The notes beneath the pieces were generated by a model. That model saw only the letters and a list, made by a program, of their open reading frames with translations, was not told where the DNA came from and did no database searches. From CAZMZF01 sp964570765 (GTDB lineage: Bacteria > Zixibacteria > MSB-5A5 > RBG-16-43-9): 64,000 bases of DNA. The DNA lies in contig CAZMZF010000004.1 of NCBI GenBank assembly GCA_964570765.1, forward strand, positions 62,001 to 126,000. Reading direction: 5' to 3'. A program made the position numbers and the translations under genes. Of the stretch, positions 15,217 to 24,889 are shown one piece after another (position 1 is the stretch's first letter; each line of letters starts with the position of its first letter).

Positions 15217-17634
15217 ATGAAGATTAAGAAGGGCTGGAGAATTGTTCTCTGGATTATAGGTATTTTGATTGCTCTTTTAATAATCACCTCTTTAGCCATA
15301 AGACTTATCTTCACTAAAGAGAAGCTTATATCGATGATCCAGCCACAGGTGGAAAAAGCCTTGAGTCGGAAGGTGGTTATTGAAGATATTTCTCCATCCA
15401 TCTTCAGAGGTCTGGGCATGGATATAAAAGGGCTCAGGATCTCCAATCTGCCTGGGTTTGAACAGGAAAATCTATTCAAAATTAAAAACTTTTCTGTCAG
15501 GGTCAAATTCTTGCCCTTATTGAAAAAAAGAGTCGAAATACGGAAGATAATTCTGGATAAGCCGGAGATTTTCATTGAGAAAAATAAAGAGCAAATTTTA
15601 AATATCGCTGATCTTATGAAAGGCGGAGGAGGTCCTTTGCCTTTAATCCTCTTTGAGAATGTGCAGATAAAAGAGGGTGAGTTTACCTATAATGATCTTT
15701 CTAATGGAAGTAAATTATTTTTGGGAGGAATTGAACAGAAAGGCAAATTCGTAATGGATAAAAAATTTGAGAACGGAAGGTCTGAAGGTAAACTTACTAT
15801 CCGGATGGTCGATTTAAACTTGCCAGGATTAAAAAGTCAACTGCCCGAACTTTCATTTACCCTGCAGCACAACCTCAAAGTTAATCTTCCAGGAGATTCT
15901 TTAAATATTGAGCAGATTAAAATAGATCTGGCAAAAGTTTCTCTGGAGATAAAAGGAAAAATAGAGAACTTAAGGACGAACCCACTTGCTGATCTAACAC
16001 TGTCTTCAAAAGATGTATCGATTCAAGACTTATTAGAGTCCTTTCCCAAAAGTAAAGATTCGCCTTTATCCCAGTTAAAAGCTTCAGGAAAGATGAGAGT
16101 GAGAGCTTCGCTCAAAGGAGAAATTAAAGGTAAGGCCCTACCTCCTTATGAGGGAATGGTAACTTTACAGGATGTGAAGATCGATTTTGCTAAATTTCCA
16201 AAACCTTTTATTCTTCCTGGAGCAGAGATTGATGTTGATAATCAGAGATTGAGTATAGTTACCTCAGATGCTAAATTGGGTGATGCTCCTTTAGAGTTCA
16301 AAGCGGTAATTGATAATTTCTCGGATCCCAATCTTACTGCTGAGCTTAGAAGCAAAGTTGATCTGGCAATAATAAAAGAGTTAAAAAAACTTCCTGAAGG
16401 GACTGACCTGTCAGGCATGGTTGAAGCGGACATAAAAGCATTTGGCAAGCTCAAAAAGGTGGAGCAACTGGACTTATCTGGGGAATTCTATTTAAGAAAT
16501 ATAGAGGTCAGCTCACCTTCTCTTACTGTTCCGGTAAAAAATCTGAATGGAGACTTATCGCTTTCAAAAGGGGTTTTGAATATTGTTGACCTCAGCTTGA
16601 ATTTAGGGAAATCTTCTTTAAACCTTAAGGGGAAAGTGGAAAATCTATTGCAGTCGTTTATGGCAAAAAAAGGAGAGACTCGTAAACCTTTCTCGAGTTT
16701 TACCTTAAGCTCGCCTTTATTAAATTTAGACGAGATTATGCCCGCAGGACAAAAAGCTAAAACAGGAGAGAAAAAAGAGGTAAAGACTGCACCTCCTTTT
16801 CCGGATATCGATGCCTCTGGTCAAATAGAGGTAAAAAAAGCTATCTTCAGGGAGGTAGAATTAGAGAACTTAGTGGCGAAGTTAGAGATTAAAGATAGAG
16901 TAGTTAAAATTGAGAATGCAGTTGCCAATGTCTATGAAGGCTCAGTAGGTGGTAACGCCACTTATGATTTAAGGGATATAGATAATCCTCAATTCGTTAT
17001 TAAAGTTAGTGCCAGCAAAATCGAAGCCAATAATTTCTTATCCAGATTTGCTCTTTTCAAAGACCATCTTTTTGGAAATCTTAATCTAACAGCCAATTTT
17101 TCAGGAAAAGGGGGAACTACCGAAGAGATGACTAAGTCCTTGATTGCTTCGGGTAAGGGCACGATTACGGATGGCAAGCTGGTGAACTGGGAGCTTTTAA
17201 ATCAACTCTCCTCCTATCTTAAGACAAAAGAATTTAAGGAAGAAAAGATAAGGACTTTGAATAATTCTTTCCTGATTAATAATGGAAGAGTATTTTTTGA
17301 GGAGTTTGAAGCTTTATCTGAAAGTGGTGACTGGAAGGCTACAGGCTCTGTAGGTTTAGATGGAAGTTTAGATTATCTGGTAAGTGTGGTTCTTTCGACT
17401 GAGCTTTCTGATAAGCTGGATCTGGGCGATCTAAATAAGTTCTTTCAGGATGAGAAAGGAAGGAAGGTTTTAGATTTTAAGATAGAGGGTAATGTCAAAA
17501 ATCCTAAATTTACTCTCAGCACCTCCAGGGCTGAAAAAAGGTTTCAGGAAGAATTAAAAAGTCAGAAAGAAAAATTGAAAGAGGATTTGAAAAAGAAAGG
17601 TGAGGATTTGCTGAAAAAACTTATCAATAAATAA
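15217..17634 (+). CDS. AsmA-family protein
   Basis: 805 residues. One N-terminal membrane helix (about 8-28) is followed by a long beta-rich periplasmic part with repeated AsmA/DUF748-like segments (KDRVVKIENAVANVYEGSVGGNATYDL; about 560-700 is the AsmA C-terminal-like region GKGTITDGKLVNWELL). A Lys/Glu-rich helix ends the protein. AsmA-like proteins bridge the periplasm and affect phospholipid transport and outer-membrane assembly. AGAGG lies before the ATG. The next gene begins on the base after the stop, and LpxL-like and efflux genes follow. Confidence 0.85.
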   Translation: MKIKKGWRIVLWIIGILIALLIITSLAIRLIFTKEKLISMIQPQVEKALSRKVVIEDISPSIFRGLGMDIKGLRISNLPGFEQENLFKIKNFSVRVKFLPLLKKRVEIRKIILDKPEIFIEKNKEQILNIADLMKGGGGPLPLILFENVQIKEGEFTYNDLSNGSKLFLGGIEQKGKFVMDKKFENGRSEGKLTIRMVDLNLPGLKSQLPELSFTLQHNLKVNLPGDSLNIEQIKIDLAKVSLEIKGKIENLRTNPLADLTLSSKDVSIQDLLESFPKSKDSPLSQLKASGKMRVRASLKGEIKGKALPPYEGMVTLQDVKIDFAKFPKPFILPGAEIDVDNQRLSIVTSDAKLGDAPLEFKAVIDNFSDPNLTAELRSKVDLAIIKELKKLPEGTDLSGMVEADIKAFGKLKKVEQLDLSGEFYLRNIEVSSPSLTVPVKNLNGDLSLSKGVLNIVDLSLNLGKSSLNLKGKVENLLQSFMAKKGETRKPFSSFTLSSPLLNLDEIMPAGQKAKTGEKKEVKTAPPFPDIDASGQIEVKKAIFREVELENLVAKLEIKDRVVKIENAVANVYEGSVGGNATYDLRDIDNPQFVIKVSASKIEANNFLSRFALFKDHLFGNLNLTANFSGKGGTTEEMTKSLIASGKGTITDGKLVNWELLNQLSSYLKTKEFKEEKIRTLNNSFLINNGRVFFEEFEALSESGDWKATGSVGLDGSLDYLVSVVLSTELSDKLDLGDLNKFFQDEKGRKVLDFKIEGNVKNPKFTLSTSRAEKRFQEELKSQKEKLKEDLKKKGEDLLKKLINK

Positions 17635-18564
17635 ATGAGAAAAAGGTTGAAGTTGAGTATAGGATGGCTTTGGATTTTAATTCTTCCCTGGATAAGTCTT
17701 ATTCCCGAAGATGGTCTGTCAATTCCACAGTTTGATATCAATGCAAGAAATCCAAAACTTAAACAGGAAATTGAGGTTTTAACCAAAAAAGCCTATTTCG
17801 ATATCTCTGCTTTTATCCAAGATTCACTTACTCAACCTTTAACAATTTATATAGCAGAAAGTGAAGAAGATTTTAAATCCAGGTTAGGTTCTGATTTTCC
17901 GGATTGGGGTATAGGAGTAGCTATCTCCAGTCATAATCTCATAATTTTGAAATCTCCAGCTAAATTCAGGTATGGTCGCCCTTTCTCGGAAGTATTAGAG
18001 CATGAGTTAGCCCATATATTCTTAGATAAAAAATCATGTGGTGCAATGCTTCCTCGCTGGATAGAGGAGGGATTTGCCATGCTACAATCTAAAGAATGGC
18101 AGATAGGTCAGGATATTTTGGTGGTAAGGGCGGTCATTACTAACTCAATTGTCTCCTTATCCCAGATAGAGAATTTAAACCAGTTCGGCGATAGCAAAGC
18201 TCAACTGTCTTATACAGAGAGCTATCTGGCTTTATCCTATTTCTTAGATGAATACGGAAAAGAAAGTTTTTTTAAACTTTTAGATGATTTAGCTTCAGGA
18301 GAAAGTTTAGATTTAGCTTTTATTAAGACCACCGGCTCAAGTTATCTGGGTTTTCAAAATGAATTTTCAAGTTTTATTAAAAAAAGATATAACTGGTTAG
18401 CTTTTTTAGGAGATACCGGTTTGCTCTGGCTGGGGCTTGCCATTTTGCTGGTATTATTTTATCTTATTAAAAGGTATTACAACCGTAAGACCTTGAAAAG
18501 ATGGGAGTATGAGGACAGAATAGGAAAGTATGGCTATGATGAGGAGGATGAGACACAGGGTTGA
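17635..18564 (+). CDS. Peptidase-MA-like zinc metallopeptidase, membrane anchored
   Basis: 309 residues. N-terminal signal or anchor (about 8-24), then a gluzincin-like core with HELAH (His123, Glu124, His127) and RWIEEGFAML, where Glu144/145 is the likely third zinc ligand, and a C-terminal helix (about 262-280) with a basic tail. The HExxH...WxxEG arrangement matches the peptidase MA superfamily. It directly abuts the AsmA gene and overlaps the next gene by 35 bases. The target is unknown; a role in envelope maintenance is inferred from neighbours. Confidence 0.83.
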   Translation: MRKRLKLSIGWLWILILPWISLIPEDGLSIPQFDINARNPKLKQEIEVLTKKAYFDISAFIQDSLTQPLTIYIAESEEDFKSRLGSDFPDWGIGVAISSHNLIILKSPAKFRYGRPFSEVLEHELAHIFLDKKSCGAMLPRWIEEGFAMLQSKEWQIGQDILVVRAVITNSIVSLSQIENLNQFGDSKAQLSYTESYLALSYFLDEYGKESFFKLLDDLASGESLDLAFIKTTGSSYLGFQNEFSSFIKKRYNWLAFLGDTGLLWLGLAILLVLFYLIKRYYNRKTLKRWEYEDRIGKYGYDEEDETQG

Positions 18565-19426
18565 ATATCTTTTAACCAGAGGGCTGGGGACTCTGGTTCA
18601 AATTCTTCCTTATCAAGCTTCCATCTGCATAGGTTCTTTCTTGGGAGATTTAGCTTTCAGTTTGATCGGGGTAAGGAGAAAAGTTACTTTAGAAAATTTG
18701 AAAAAGGCTTTTGGCAAAGAATATAATGAAAAAGAGATAAAAAAAATCGCTCGAGAATCTTATCGAAATATTGGCAGAGGATTTGTGGAATATGCGATGT
18801 TTCCAGTTTTGAAGAAAAGATTGGATAAGTTGGTTGAATTTGAAGGCCTGGAAAATTTCGAACAGGCTTTGAAAAAAAGGAGGGGAGCAGTTGTAGTGGC
18901 GGGACATTTCGGGAGCTGGGAATTGATGGGTGCGGCCACAAGTCAAAAAGGTTATCCCATCGATTTTCTGGTGGGTGAACAGCACAATATTTTAGTAGAT
19001 AATCTGATGAATAGATACCGTCAACTAATGGGTATAGGAATTATCAAGATGGGGGTGGCAACGCGTGGGGTGATTAAAGCTTTAAGGAATAACCGGTTTG
19101 TAGCTATGCTTTCAGACCAGGATGCAGGAAAAGACGGAACCATTGTAAACTTTTTCGGCTATCCAGCTTCTACTCCTAAGGGTCCAGCCGCCTTTGCTTT
19201 GAAAACAAGCGCTCCAATTATTATGGCGTTTATTATCCGTCAGAATAATAAAAGGCAGAGGATAATTTTGACGGAACCTATTTATATCCAGAAGAGTAAA
19301 AATAAAGATGAAGATATAAAAAATTTGACTCAAGCTTATACCTCTATTTTAGAAGATTTTATCAGAAAGTATCCGGATCACTGGTTCTGGCCTCATCGTC
19401 GCTGGAAAAGTACGACAAAACAATGA
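18530..19426 (+). CDS. Lysophospholipid/lipid A acyltransferase of the LpxL/HtrB family
   Basis: 298 residues. The catalytic block GHFGSWELMG gives the H(x4)E motif (His126 from this start). SDQDAGKDGTIVNFFG, FALKTSAPIIMAF and the C-terminal YPDHWFWPHRRW are family landmarks. These enzymes add secondary acyl chains to lipid A at the inner membrane. The start is uncertain: ATGs at 18530, 18536, 18539 and 18548 are in frame, and the last gives the more usual MRHRVEYLLTR N-terminus. Overlap with the peptidase gene indicates one operon. Confidence 0.9.
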   Translation: MAMMRRMRHRVEYLLTRGLGTLVQILPYQASICIGSFLGDLAFSLIGVRRKVTLENLKKAFGKEYNEKEIKKIARESYRNIGRGFVEYAMFPVLKKRLDKLVEFEGLENFEQALKKRRGAVVVAGHFGSWELMGAATSQKGYPIDFLVGEQHNILVDNLMNRYRQLMGIGIIKMGVATRGVIKALRNNRFVAMLSDQDAGKDGTIVNFFGYPASTPKGPAAFALKTSAPIIMAFIIRQNNKRQRIILTEPIYIQKSKNKDEDIKNLTQAYTSILEDFIRKYPDHWFWPHRRWKSTTKQ

Positions 19427-19459
19427 TAGATTTAAAATGAAAGATTAAAAATTGTTTTT

Positions 19460-19483
19460 GTAGTGCGACCCTTTCAGGGTCGC
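19460..19483. repeat. GTAGTGCGACCCTTTCAGGGTCGC palindrome (repeat D)
   Basis: Hairpin GCGACCC/GGGTCGC starting with GTAG. Related copies at about 5620, 30344 and 55534. The ribosome site AGGAGG of the next gene follows directly. Confidence 0.8.
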
Positions 19484-19492
19484 AGGAGGCTT

Positions 19493-20911
19493 ATGTCAAA
19501 GAAACTTATTATCAGATGGGGGATAATTTTAGTAATTTTCATTGTAGGGTTAATCCTTATAAAGAATATATTTTTTAGTTACAGAAACATTCCTACTATT
19601 CAGGTTCAGAAAGGGGAGTTCGTTATTAAATTGACCGAGAATGGCAAGATCGAGGCGAAAAAGTCTCAGAAGGTTGTTGCACCCAGAGCCAGCAAAAGGC
19701 TTTTGATCACCTGGATGGCAGATGAAGGAAGTATGGTTAATGAGGGGGATCCTTTAATGATTTTCGACCAAACCGAGCAGAAAGATTGGCTCTCCAAGGC
19801 TTTATTGAGCCTGCAGGAGGCAAATGCCAACTATCTTAAAGCTCAAGCCAATTACGAGTTGGAACTAAAACAGTTAGAATTAGAGGCGGAGAAAGCCAAG
19901 AGGAATGCTAAGGAAAAAGAATTCGAAGCTGAAGCTATTAAACAGGAAGCTTTAGAAGAATTAGAATTAGCCAGGCTTAAATGGGAAGTGAAGAAAAAAG
20001 AAGTAGATGCTGACCTTAAGACTTTGAAGTTAAAGTTGGAGGATGCCAGAGGGGAGAAGGAGAGTGCAGAAAAGGAATTAGCTTCTACAGTGGTTAAAGC
20101 AATAAATCCTGGACTTTTGGTATATTTAGATATCTGGAAAGGTGGAGGGTCGATGGGGAAACCCCAGATTGGTGATACTCCCTGGCCCGGACAGGAGTTG
20201 ATGGAATTGCCTGACCTTTCAGCTATGCTTTTAAAAACCCAGGTAAGCGAAGTGGATGGTGATAAAGTCAAAAATGATCAGAATGTTTATGTAACTTTAG
20301 ATGCCTTTCCAGATACAGTTTTTAAAGGAAAAGTGACCCGGGTTGGAACTATTGCCAAAAGGAAGGATTTTGAATCAGATATAAATGTCTTTGAAGTAGA
20401 GATTACTCTGGAGGGTTCAGACCCCAAGTTGAAACCGGGGATGTCAGCCAAGGGAGAGATAATTGTGGATAAAATTCCTAACTCGATGTGGGTGCCAATT
20501 GAATCTGTTTTTGAAAAAGTGGGTAAGACGGTTGTATATGTAATGGGCGGAGGAAGACCTAAGAAAAAAGAAGTCAAAGTTGGAAAAAGGAATGATACCA
20601 GCATAATTATTAAAGAAGGTTTAAAAGGGGAAGAGCTGATCTGTTTACAGGATCCAACTCAGAAGACAGAAGAGGAAAAGATAAAGATTAAGGAGATAAA
20701 GGTGGAAAAGGGTAGTCCTGCAGGTTTTGAGGGTTCTGAGAACAAAGAAGATCTCCACATCCAGACTGGTGTTAAAAGAGAAACGATGCCCGAGAAAGGT
20801 AAAATAATCAGAATGGAAAGACCTAAAAAAGGAACAGTTAAACCGGATTCAACTCAAAAAATCAAGATTGAATTCAAAACAGAAGATGTGAAAAAAGGTT
20901 CACCTAAGTAA
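19493..20911 (+). CDS. Efflux periplasmic adaptor (HlyD/MacA-like)
   Basis: 472 residues from the ATG at 19493. The upstream in-frame ATG (19463) would translate repeat D and is rejected. One membrane helix (about 9-26), a lipoyl/biotinyl-like half (VQKGEFVIKLTENGKIEAKKSQKVVAP), a long Lys/Glu/Ala coiled coil (about 100-205), then beta-barrel and membrane-proximal domains (GTIAKRKDFESDINVFEVEITL). Such adaptors connect an inner-membrane transporter to a TolC-type channel. The C-terminal 80 residues are very Lys/Glu-rich and unlike standard MacA. Confidence 0.87.
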   Translation: MSKKLIIRWGIILVIFIVGLILIKNIFFSYRNIPTIQVQKGEFVIKLTENGKIEAKKSQKVVAPRASKRLLITWMADEGSMVNEGDPLMIFDQTEQKDWLSKALLSLQEANANYLKAQANYELELKQLELEAEKAKRNAKEKEFEAEAIKQEALEELELARLKWEVKKKEVDADLKTLKLKLEDARGEKESAEKELASTVVKAINPGLLVYLDIWKGGGSMGKPQIGDTPWPGQELMELPDLSAMLLKTQVSEVDGDKVKNDQNVYVTLDAFPDTVFKGKVTRVGTIAKRKDFESDINVFEVEITLEGSDPKLKPGMSAKGEIIVDKIPNSMWVPIESVFEKVGKTVVYVMGGGRPKKKEVKVGKRNDTSIIIKEGLKGEELICLQDPTQKTEEEKIKIKEIKVEKGSPAGFEGSENKEDLHIQTGVKRETMPEKGKIIRMERPKKGTVKPDSTQKIKIEFKTEDVKKGSPK

Positions 20912-20912
20912 G

Positions 20913-22238
20913 ATGGAAAGTAAAGAAGAGCTAAAATTAAAAGTAGATTATAAAGAGATATTTAAAGTCTCTTTTGATTCTCTTTTAAGGCATAAATTAA
21001 GATTCTTTTTGACCACTTTAGGGATTATCTTTGGTGTGGCGGCAGTAATTGCCATGCTTTCTATAGGGGAAGGAGCAAAAAGGGATGCTTTAGAGCAAAT
21101 TCGTTTAATGGGCACAAATAATATCATAATCAAAGCTAAAACTCCTCCAGAGAGTAAAACCGGGGAACAGAGATCAGGAGCTTCAGAGGGTTTAACTTTA
21201 GGCGATTCCTATAACCTCCAGAACCTTACTTCTCTGGTGAAAGTTGTGGTTCCTCGCCGGGAAGAGTTTATAAGTCATATCCGGTACAAAGATATGGAAA
21301 GTAAGGGAAAAGTGGTTTCACTAACACCGGAGTATCTCAAGCTCTTGGATTATAAAGTCGAAAAAGGAAGGTTCTTTTCTGAAGAAGACAATCAGGACTG
21401 CAGACAGGTATCTATTTTAGGCTCGAAGATAAAAAAAGATCTTTTCGCTTTCTCCAATCCTTTAGGAGAACAGATAAAATTGGATGAGTTGTGGTTTACG
21501 GTTATCGGAGTGATGGAGGAAAAACCTTTTGGCAAATCCAAGGTAGAGGGTCTGGAGACCAGGAATTTGAATGAGGAGATTTATATTCCCCTTCAAACTG
21601 CAATTAAAAAATTCGATCGTGGTCCCTCGAGTAATTATATGTCTTATGGAGGTTTTGCCTTTATGATATCCAGAACTGCTGGAGTTGTTAGCCCTTTGGA
21701 TGAAATTACGGTTCAGGTTAAGGATTCAAAACAGGTAGATGAGACTGCCAGTTTGATTAAAGAGATTTTGAAGCGCAGGCATAATCAAGTAGAGGACTTT
21801 GAGGTTGTCGTTCCAGAGGCACTCTTAAGACAGAGTCAGAAGACCCAGAGGATTTTCAATATTGTTATGGGATGTATAGCTGGAATATCTCTATTAGTTG
21901 GTGGTATAGGGATTATGAATATTATGTTAGCTACGGTAATGGAAAGAACCAGAGAGATAGGGATAAGAAGGACCGTAGGAGCAAAAAAGGTTTATATCTT
22001 AAGGCAGTTTTTAGTTGAAGCCTGTTTTATAAGTTTAATCGGTTGTGTGATTGGGTTAATTTTAGGGACTCTTTTAGCGAAAGGGATAAACTATTATGCT
22101 CACTGGAGAACTATAATCTCTTTTGGCTCTATAATTTTAGCGGTTGGTGTAGCTTTAGGAGTTGGCCTGGGCTTTGGTATATACCCGGCTAAAAGAGCCT
22201 CGGAGCTTGACCCGATTGAGGCTTTGAGATATGAATAA
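20913..22238 (+). CDS. MacB-type ABC transporter permease
   Basis: 441 residues. An N-terminal helix (about 27-47, FFLTTLGIIFGVAAVIAML) is followed by GEGAKRDALEQIRLMGTNNIII, a MacB periplasmic core domain, and three C-terminal helices of the FtsX type (ERTREIGIRRTVGAKK between them). It lies between an adaptor and a TolC-like gene. The usual ABC ATPase gene is missing from this cluster, so the partner must be encoded elsewhere. Confidence 0.92.
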   Translation: MESKEELKLKVDYKEIFKVSFDSLLRHKLRFFLTTLGIIFGVAAVIAMLSIGEGAKRDALEQIRLMGTNNIIIKAKTPPESKTGEQRSGASEGLTLGDSYNLQNLTSLVKVVVPRREEFISHIRYKDMESKGKVVSLTPEYLKLLDYKVEKGRFFSEEDNQDCRQVSILGSKIKKDLFAFSNPLGEQIKLDELWFTVIGVMEEKPFGKSKVEGLETRNLNEEIYIPLQTAIKKFDRGPSSNYMSYGGFAFMISRTAGVVSPLDEITVQVKDSKQVDETASLIKEILKRRHNQVEDFEVVVPEALLRQSQKTQRIFNIVMGCIAGISLLVGGIGIMNIMLATVMERTREIGIRRTVGAKKVYILRQFLVEACFISLIGCVIGLILGTLLAKGINYYAHWRTIISFGSIILAVGVALGVGLGFGIYPAKRASELDPIEALRYE

Positions 22239-22323
22239 AAAAGCTGGTAGCAGGGAGCTATAAGCTTGTAGCTTAAAAGCTTAGTAAGATATTAAGTATA
22301 ACTTTAACTAATGGTTATAACCA

Positions 22324-23838
22324 ATGAACATTAAAGGTCTTATGAGATTATTAAAATTTAATTTTCTGGTATTTGGATGGATGATTTTACTTCTGTATGC
22401 ATCATTTGCATTCTCTCAGGAAAGCACCATTGTCTTATCTCTCCATGATTGTATAGAATCAGCTTTAAAACAGGGGAAGGAGTTTGATATAGCTAAGAAA
22501 AGGTTAGAGGCGTCAAGGACCAATTATTCTGCTAAGAGACTCTCATTTTATTTGCCAAAATTAAGCTTGAATTCCAGTCTGCCAAATTATGATGTCAATG
22601 AGAATCTTTTTTACACTGGAGGTTTTGGAAATAGAATTTTTACCAAGGATAAAACCCTGAGCTATTATAATGCGATTACCTTGTCGCAGAATTTTTTCAC
22701 CGGCGGAAATTTACAGGTTGACGGGTATGTTAACTCTTACGATCAGCGTCACCAGACTTTTTTTGAAAACGGGGATACAATTCCGGAAAAGAAAACCAAG
22801 GAGGTTCTAACTAACGTAGGTTTAAAATTCACCCAGCCCCTTCTGTTCTGGTCTTCTCCTAACCGTCTGGAATTGGATAAGGCTAAAATCGAATATCAGG
22901 TTGCTGAAAAAGATTATGCTCAAAATGTGAACAGTTTGACCTCTGAACTGATCACAACCTATTTTGACTTGTTGATTACTCAAAAGGAGCTTCTTATAGC
23001 AGAGAAGAAGGTGAAATCATCTGAGATTGCCTTAGAAAATACCAGAAAGATGAAGGAAGAAGGGATTAAAAGTGAAGAGGAGTACTATAAGGTAGAAAAA
23101 GAGAATTTAAATAATAAGATTGAGCTTATAGATAAGAAAGGGAAAATTAAGGAGCTGGAAAACAATTTTCTTCAGAAAACAAATCTAAAAACAAAAAGCA
23201 AAGTCGAACTTAAGGAAAACTTCGAAGAGATTAGTCTATCTTCTGAAGATAAAAAATTACTTCAGATGAATATAGATAATTCTGCACAGGTGCTTAAGGC
23301 AGGATTAGAAGTAAAATCAAAAGAGATTGCTCTAAATCAGGAGGCTTCTACTGGTGGGATCAGCGGTAACTTTGAAGCAACCTATGGATTATGGGGCAGA
23401 GGTGATCAATTAAGGTCAAGCTGGAATGATTTGAGAAGAAATCGCTGGGGAATAAACGTCTCGGTATCAATACCGCTCTGGGATGGTGGAGCAAGAGATG
23501 CCTCCTTGAAGAGCTTAGAGCTTTCCTTAGATGAAGCCCGGAATCAGTTAGAGCTGACTAAAAATACTAATAGGTTGAATTTAGAAACTATAGCCAATAA
23601 GTTAGATAATTCAAATCAGAAAAATAACCTGCTTTTGAAAGAAAATGAGATTTACTCTAAGAAACTCGAAAATAATCAAGAGAAGATGAAATCAGGTTTG
23701 ATCTCAGAAAAGGAGTTGCTGGATATAGAGATAAGTTATTTAGAAACGCAAAAAAGTTATTTCGAAAATCTAAAAGAGTTTTACTTGCAAAAAATGGAAC
23801 TTAAGAAACTCTGGGGGGTTTTACCAGAGATAGATTAA
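22324..23838 (+). CDS. TolC-like outer membrane efflux protein
   Basis: 504 residues. A signal peptide ends near FAFSQE, then LSLHDCIESALKQGKEFDIAKKRLE, the usual TolC repeat entry, long amphipathic helices (about 200-290, 395-490) and two beta segments (one near VSVSIPLWDGGARDASLKSL). This is an outer-membrane factor forming a trimeric channel-tunnel. It ends a set of adaptor, permease and channel genes. Confidence 0.9.
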   Translation: MNIKGLMRLLKFNFLVFGWMILLLYASFAFSQESTIVLSLHDCIESALKQGKEFDIAKKRLEASRTNYSAKRLSFYLPKLSLNSSLPNYDVNENLFYTGGFGNRIFTKDKTLSYYNAITLSQNFFTGGNLQVDGYVNSYDQRHQTFFENGDTIPEKKTKEVLTNVGLKFTQPLLFWSSPNRLELDKAKIEYQVAEKDYAQNVNSLTSELITTYFDLLITQKELLIAEKKVKSSEIALENTRKMKEEGIKSEEEYYKVEKENLNNKIELIDKKGKIKELENNFLQKTNLKTKSKVELKENFEEISLSSEDKKLLQMNIDNSAQVLKAGLEVKSKEIALNQEASTGGISGNFEATYGLWGRGDQLRSSWNDLRRNRWGINVSVSIPLWDGGARDASLKSLELSLDEARNQLELTKNTNRLNLETIANKLDNSNQKNNLLLKENEIYSKKLENNQEKMKSGLISEKELLDIEISYLETQKSYFENLKEFYLQKMELKKLWGVLPEID

Positions 23839-23857
23839 AGTATAGCTTCCCCTTAAT

Positions 23858-24886
23858 ATGAATCCTGAAAAGATACTGATCATCCAGACTGCTTTTTTGG
23901 GGGATGTAATACTGACTACTCCTCTCATAAAAGCGGTAAGAAAAAAATACCCTCAATCCCAAATATTTTTTTTGGCTATTCCGCAGACTAAAGAGCTTTT
24001 AGAAAATAATCCCTATTTAGATGAGATAATCGTTTATGATAAGAAGGGTAAAGAAAAGGGTTTTTTAAGCTTCCTTAAATTGATAAAAACGATTAATAGT
24101 ATAAGATTTGATTTGACTTTTGTTCCTCATCGCTCTTTACGCAGTGCCCTTTTAACTTATTTTACCCGGATACCCCAGAGGATTGGTTTTAATAAAAGTT
24201 CCGGTTCTTTTCTTCTTACCAAAAAAATCAGATATATTCAAAACCACTCCGAAATAAAAAGGAACCTTTCCCTATTATTAGAAGAAGAGCTATTCTCAGA
24301 AAAAGAGTTTCTGCCAGAGCTTTTCCCTTCAGAAGAAGATTTCAAATATGTTGAGAGCTTATTTGAAAACTGGGGTATTCAGAAAAATGATAAGATGGTG
24401 GGGATTGCTCCTGGCTCCATCTGGGAAACTAAAAGATGGCTACCTGAAAGGTTTGGAGAAGTGGCAAAAGCTTTGATTGAAAAGCTTGGATTAAAAGTGG
24501 TCTTCATAGGCGGGAAAGAGGATGAATTATTATGTATGGAAATCTCCAGAGATATGAAAAGTAAACCTTTTATAGCAGCTGGTAAACTTACACCTTTACA
24601 ATCTGCGGCTTTGATCTCCAGGTGTAAAGTCGTTTTATCCAATGATACTGCACCGATGCATATTGCAGTAGCGATGAGGATACTTGTAATAGCAATATTT
24701 GGCTCAACTGTGCCGGAGTTTGGGTTTGCCCCAACTGGTGAAAAGGATATTATAATTCAGAAAGAGGTTTATTGCCGACCTTGTGGTATTCACGGAAGAA
24801 GAAGGTGCCCGGAAAAGCATTTCAAGTGTATGAATGAAATAACATCTGAAGAGGTTTTTGATGTAGTTGCAAAAAGGCTTTGGTGA
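23858..24886 (+). CDS. Glycosyltransferase family 9 (heptosyltransferase-like)
   Basis: 342 residues. N-terminal ILIIQTAFLGDVILTTPLIKA and the donor-site region VGIAPGSIWETKRWLPERF and SNDTAPMHIAVAM are hallmarks of GT9 ADP-heptose:LPS heptosyltransferases (WaaF/WaaC group). It would act on the cytoplasmic face in LPS core synthesis, consistent with the ADP-heptose enzymes at 33648-35215. It starts 19 bases after the TolC-like gene. The C-terminal Cys-rich segment (YCRPCGIHGRRRCPEKHFKC) is common in WaaF-like proteins. Confidence 0.9.
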   Translation: MNPEKILIIQTAFLGDVILTTPLIKAVRKKYPQSQIFFLAIPQTKELLENNPYLDEIIVYDKKGKEKGFLSFLKLIKTINSIRFDLTFVPHRSLRSALLTYFTRIPQRIGFNKSSGSFLLTKKIRYIQNHSEIKRNLSLLLEEELFSEKEFLPELFPSEEDFKYVESLFENWGIQKNDKMVGIAPGSIWETKRWLPERFGEVAKALIEKLGLKVVFIGGKEDELLCMEISRDMKSKPFIAAGKLTPLQSAALISRCKVVLSNDTAPMHIAVAMRILVIAIFGSTVPEFGFAPTGEKDIIIQKEVYCRPCGIHGRRRCPEKHFKCMNEITSEEVFDVVAKRLW

Positions 24887-24889
24887 GTT

